Of a stretch of DNA of 64,000 bases, positions 61,342-64,000 are shown one piece after another. Each line of letters begins with the position of its first letter. The first letter of the stretch is position 1. The notes under the pieces were generated by a model. The model had not been told where the DNA came from and searched no databases. It saw only the letters and a list, made by a program, of their open reading frames with translations. The stretch covers positions 124,001-188,000 of the forward strand of contig NZ_AVFL01000007.1 in NCBI RefSeq assembly GCF_000576635.1. The letters are read 5' to 3'. The DNA comes from Skermanella stibiiresistens SB22. Lineage in GTDB: Bacteria; Pseudomonadota; Alphaproteobacteria; Azospirillales; Azospirillaceae. A program made the translations under genes and the position numbers.

Positions 61342-63051
61342 TCAGGCTTGGTCCTTCAACTCCGGAAAATCCTCCTCCCAGAATTCGTCGGTGCCGCGAG
61401 TGGTGCTGACAGCGCGGTTTTCCTCCGCCCGGCGCAGTTCGACGCGGCGGATCTTGCCCGAGATCGTCTTCGGCAATTCCGCGAACTCGATCCGGCGGAT
61501 CCGCTTGTAGGGTGCCAGATGCCGGCGGATATGGCGGAAGATCGAGAGCGCCGTCGCGCGATCGGGTAACCAGCCCCCGGCCAGCACCAGATAGGCTTTG
61601 GGAACCGCGAGCCGCAAGGCGTCCGGGCTGGGCACCACGGCGGCCTCCGCCACGGCCTCGTGCTCGATCAGCGCACTCTCCAGCTCGAACGGGCTGATCC
61701 GGTAATCCGACGCTTTGAACACGTCGTCGGCGCGCCCGACATAGGTCAGGTAGCCGTCCCCGTCGCGCATCGCCACGTCGCCGGTCCTGTAATAGCCGCC
61801 CTCCATGATATCGGCCGTCTTGGAGGCGTCGTCGCGGTAGCCGGTCATCAGGCCCATCGGCCGCTGGTCCAGCATCAGGCAGATCTGCCCCTCGGGACGC
61901 TCGGTGCCGTCGCCGTCCAGCAGCTTGACGACATAGCCCGGCAAGGGCCTTCCCATCGAGCCTGACTTGACCGGCTGTCCCGGTGAGTTGGCGATCTGCG
62001 CCGTCGTCTCGGTTTGGCCATAGCCGTCGCGGATCGTGATGCCCCAGGCCGCCCGCACGGTGTCGATCACCTCGGGATTGAGCGGTTCCCCCGCCCCGAT
62101 CAGGTCGCGCAGCTTGACCGGATAGCGCTTGAGGTCCTCCTGGATGAACAGACGCCACACGGTCGGCGGCGCGCACAGCGTGGTGACGCCGCAACGGGCG
62201 ATCACCGACAACATGTCGGGCGCCGAGAACCGCTTGTAGATGTGGATGAAGACGGTGGCCCCGGCGTTCCACGGCGCGAAGAAATTGCTCCACGCGTGCT
62301 TGGCCCAGCCGGGCGAACTGATGTTCAGGTGGATGTCACCGGGTTTCAGGCCAAGCCAATAGAGCGTCGACAGGTGGCCGACCGGATAGCTGCGGTGGCT
62401 GTGCTCGACCAGCTTCGCCTTGGCCGTGGTGCCCGAGGTGAAGTAGAGCAGCAGCGGGTCGTCGGCGCGGGTGATGCCATCGGGCTCGAAATTGGCGGGA
62501 GCGTCATAGGCGTCCTCGAACCGCGACCAGCCCTCCGGTGCCGCGCCACCACCCACCACCGCGATCTTGGTATAGTCGCCGGGCAGATCGGCGAACTTGC
62601 CGGCATCCTCGGCGCCCGCGATGACATGGGCGACCCGGCCGCGCTCGATCCGGTCGGCCAGATCCTCCGTGTTGAGCAGTGTCGTGCTCGGAATCAGCAC
62701 GGCGCCCAGCTTGATCGCCGCCAGCATGGTCTCCCACAGCGGCGCCACGTTGCCCAGCATCAGCAGGATCGAATCGCCGCGCCGGACACCTTGAACCCGC
62801 AAGTGGTTGGCGACGCGGTTGGAGCGTTCCGCCATCTGGGCGAAGCTCAGCTTGGTCTCGGCGCCACCCTCCTCCACGATCCACAGGGCGGTCGCGTCGT
62901 TGCCACGCGCCATTGGGTCGAAATAGTCCAGCGCCCAGTTGAAGGTCTCGAACTCCGGCCAGCGGAAATCGCGGTAGGCGGTGTCGTAATCCTCGCGATG
63001 TTCGATCAGGAAATCGCGCGCTTTCAGGAATTCCGCTCCGGGCGTCGTCAT
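61342..63051 (-). CDS. AMP-dependent acyl-CoA synthetase (medium-chain type)
   Basis: 569 residues of the ANL superfamily. P-loop YFTSGTTAKAKLVEHSHRSY, GYGQTETT, hinge DYRISPFELESAL and the C-terminal lysine motif PKTISGKIRRVEL are intact. The wording (YPVGHLSTLYWLGLKPGD, HLNISSPGWAKHAWSNFFAP) is that of medium-chain/aryl acid-CoA ligases (MACS-like) rather than acetyl-CoA synthetase. It forms acyl-AMP, then acyl-CoA. Start at 63051 (MTTPGAEFL) follows AAAGAG; the frame extends 11 codons to a TTG. Substrate is not predictable. Confidence 0.92.
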   Translation of the reverse strand: MTTPGAEFLKARDFLIEHREDYDTAYRDFRWPEFETFNWALDYFDPMARGNDATALWIVEEGGAETKLSFAQMAERSNRVANHLRVQGVRRGDSILLMLGNVAPLWETMLAAIKLGAVLIPSTTLLNTEDLADRIERGRVAHVIAGAEDAGKFADLPGDYTKIAVVGGGAAPEGWSRFEDAYDAPANFEPDGITRADDPLLLYFTSGTTAKAKLVEHSHRSYPVGHLSTLYWLGLKPGDIHLNISSPGWAKHAWSNFFAPWNAGATVFIHIYKRFSAPDMLSVIARCGVTTLCAPPTVWRLFIQEDLKRYPVKLRDLIGAGEPLNPEVIDTVRAAWGITIRDGYGQTETTAQIANSPGQPVKSGSMGRPLPGYVVKLLDGDGTERPEGQICLMLDQRPMGLMTGYRDDASKTADIMEGGYYRTGDVAMRDGDGYLTYVGRADDVFKASDYRISPFELESALIEHEAVAEAAVVPSPDALRLAVPKAYLVLAGGWLPDRATALSIFRHIRRHLAPYKRIRRIEFAELPKTISGKIRRVELRRAEENRAVSTTRGTDEFWEEDFPELKDQA

Positions 63052-63186
63052 CTCTTTGGTGTCCTCCGTCCCCTTGGGGTCCAATGCCGGTTGCCGGCTC
63101 CCTTATTCGGGCCCCCTTATTCGAAACGGGAGTGTAGGGGCTTGGGGTCGGGTCTGTCCATCGACGCCAAGCTGGGATATTGATGG

Positions 63187-63218
63187 TTGGTGGACACCAC
63201 AAGTTGGTGTCCAAACCA
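63187..63218 (+). promoter_or_regulatory. Palindromic candidate operator upstream of the terminal SDR gene
   Basis: GGACACCA (63192-63199) and TGGTGTCC (63205-63212) form a perfect 8-bp dyad with loop CAAGT, extended outward by TTGGT (63187-63191) and AACCA (63214-63218) with a one-base bulge. It lies about 45 bases before the SDR start. TGGT...ACCA arms are typical of GntR/FadR-type operators. Confidence 0.45.
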
Positions 63219-63260
63219 ATAAACGGCGAACCAATTCCAAGACGGGGGAAACACGCCCAG

Positions 63261-63989
63261 ATGCAAGACGCATCTCCTTTCGACATTTCCGGACGCCACG
63301 CGCTGGTCACCGGCGGCACCAGCGGAATCGGCGCCGCCATCGCGGCGGGACTGGCCGAGGCGGGCTGCCATGTCACGGCGGCCGGCCTGATCGGTGATGG
63401 CGTGCCAGCCGATCCGACCGGGCCGGTCCAGACCGTCGCGCTTGACGTCACGGACGCGGCGGCGGTCGAGCGACTGGTCGGGGGCCTGGACCGGCTGGAC
63501 ATCGTGGTCAACGCCGCCGGTGTCATCAAGCGCGCCGCCGAGTTCGACCTGGAGACCTTCGAGCGGGTGCTCGATGTCAACCTGACCGGCGCGATGCGGG
63601 TCTGCACCGCCTGCCGCCCGCTGCTGGCCCGGCGAGGCGGCGCCATCGTCAACCTCGCCTCGATGCTGAGCTTCTTCGGCGGCGGTCTGGTGCCGGCCTA
63701 CAGCGCCAGCAAGGGCGGCATCGCGCAACTGACCAAGAGCCTCGCCATCGCCTGGGCGACCGACGGCATCCGGGTCAACGCGGTGGCGCCGGGCTGGATC
63801 GCCACGCCGCTGACCCAAGGGCTCCAAGACGATCCCGAACGTTCGCGGGCCATCCTGGCGCGCACCCCGATGAACCGGTGGGGCACGCCCCAGGATCTTA
63901 CCGGCGCCGTGATCTTCCTGTGCTCCCCCGCGGCCGCCTTCGTCACCGGCACCGTGCTGCCAGTCGACGGCGGCTACCTGATTTCCTGA
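63261..63989 (+). CDS. SDR-family oxidoreductase
   Basis: 242 residues. TGGTSGIG at about 17-24, NAAG at 84-87, Ser134, Tyr147 and Lys151 (YSASKGG) form a complete classical SDR. The layout, with PFDISGRHALVTG at the front and VLPVDGGYLIS at the end, is close to sugar-acid dehydrogenases such as 2-deoxy-D-gluconate 3-dehydrogenase (KduD-like), but the substrate is not certain. It may be controlled through the palindrome upstream. It is complete, ending 11 bases before the window edge. Confidence 0.87.
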   Translation: MQDASPFDISGRHALVTGGTSGIGAAIAAGLAEAGCHVTAAGLIGDGVPADPTGPVQTVALDVTDAAAVERLVGGLDRLDIVVNAAGVIKRAAEFDLETFERVLDVNLTGAMRVCTACRPLLARRGGAIVNLASMLSFFGGGLVPAYSASKGGIAQLTKSLAIAWATDGIRVNAVAPGWIATPLTQGLQDDPERSRAILARTPMNRWGTPQDLTGAVIFLCSPAAAFVTGTVLPVDGGYLIS

Positions 63990-64000
63990 AGGAAAAGGAA

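Overview
The window is GC-rich, densely packed chromosomal DNA from an alphaproteobacterium, most likely of the Rhodospirillales/Azospirillum-Skermanella type. The evidence is the hemC-hemD-mic60-hemY order (a hallmark alphaproteobacterial heme/MICOS cluster), an alphaproteobacterial RpoH-type promoter before dnaK, a CtrA-type box, DUF3576 next to leuS, gpsA near tsaD, and three porins of the alphaproteobacterial 16-strand type. Nearly all genes are housekeeping or conserved accessory genes. No rRNA, tRNA, CRISPR array, transposase or integrase was recognised. The genus is an inference, not an observation.

Layout. 1-5.7 kb: end of a CorA-type metal transporter, an orphan membrane histidine kinase, a helix-turn-helix protein with a Lys/Ala-rich tail, a transglutaminase-like protease, a minimal zincin, a pterin dehydratase, an SDR and a DUF3429 membrane protein. 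5.7-7.2 kb: a DUF4214-FkbM methyltransferase gene bracketed by a 41-bp direct repeat, which looks like a small insertion. 7.1-13 kb: EamA permease, YciI, LigB-type dioxygenase, DUF2254 protein, exported beta-carbonic anhydrase, PAS_5 protein and a very small protein. 13-17 kb: dnaK-dnaJ behind a heat-shock promoter. 17-20 kb: znuA diverging from znuCB across a Zur-like box. 20-26 kb: ogt, DUF2244, nth, a large unknown protein, an L,D-transpeptidase, a YggS protein, a JmjC-type oxygenase and a Doc/AbrB toxin-antitoxin pair whose toxin lacks the catalytic His. 26-29 kb: two porins, then a REP-type inverted repeat pair.

29-36 kb: a DUF3576 lipoprotein, leuS and holA, then acs (opposite strand) behind a good candidate FNR/FixK-type promoter. 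36.5-41.5 kb: Rieske, EVE, YciI, gpsA and tsaD, with an unexplained insert of opposite-strand ORFs between tsaD and gpsA. 41.6-46.8 kb: hemC-hemD-mic60-hemY, which links tetrapyrrole synthesis with membrane-architecture proteins. 46.9-52.3 kb: rsmB, rpe, heparinase-like and purH. 52.3-54 kb: an orphan C5-cytosine methyltransferase with a Vsr endonuclease. 54-59.6 kb: cytochrome c, putA diverging from its Lrp-type regulator, and ccmC. 59.9-64 kb: a third porin, a 25-codon ORF with a strong ribosome-binding site, an acyl-CoA synthetase and a second SDR.

The items most worth a second look are the repeat-bracketed methyltransferase, the His-to-Arg Doc homologue, the methyltransferase/Vsr pair without a visible restriction enzyme, the tsaD-gpsA insert, the 25-codon ORF and several strong palindromes in divergent promoters. 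I did not find a convincing large undescribed multi-gene system.
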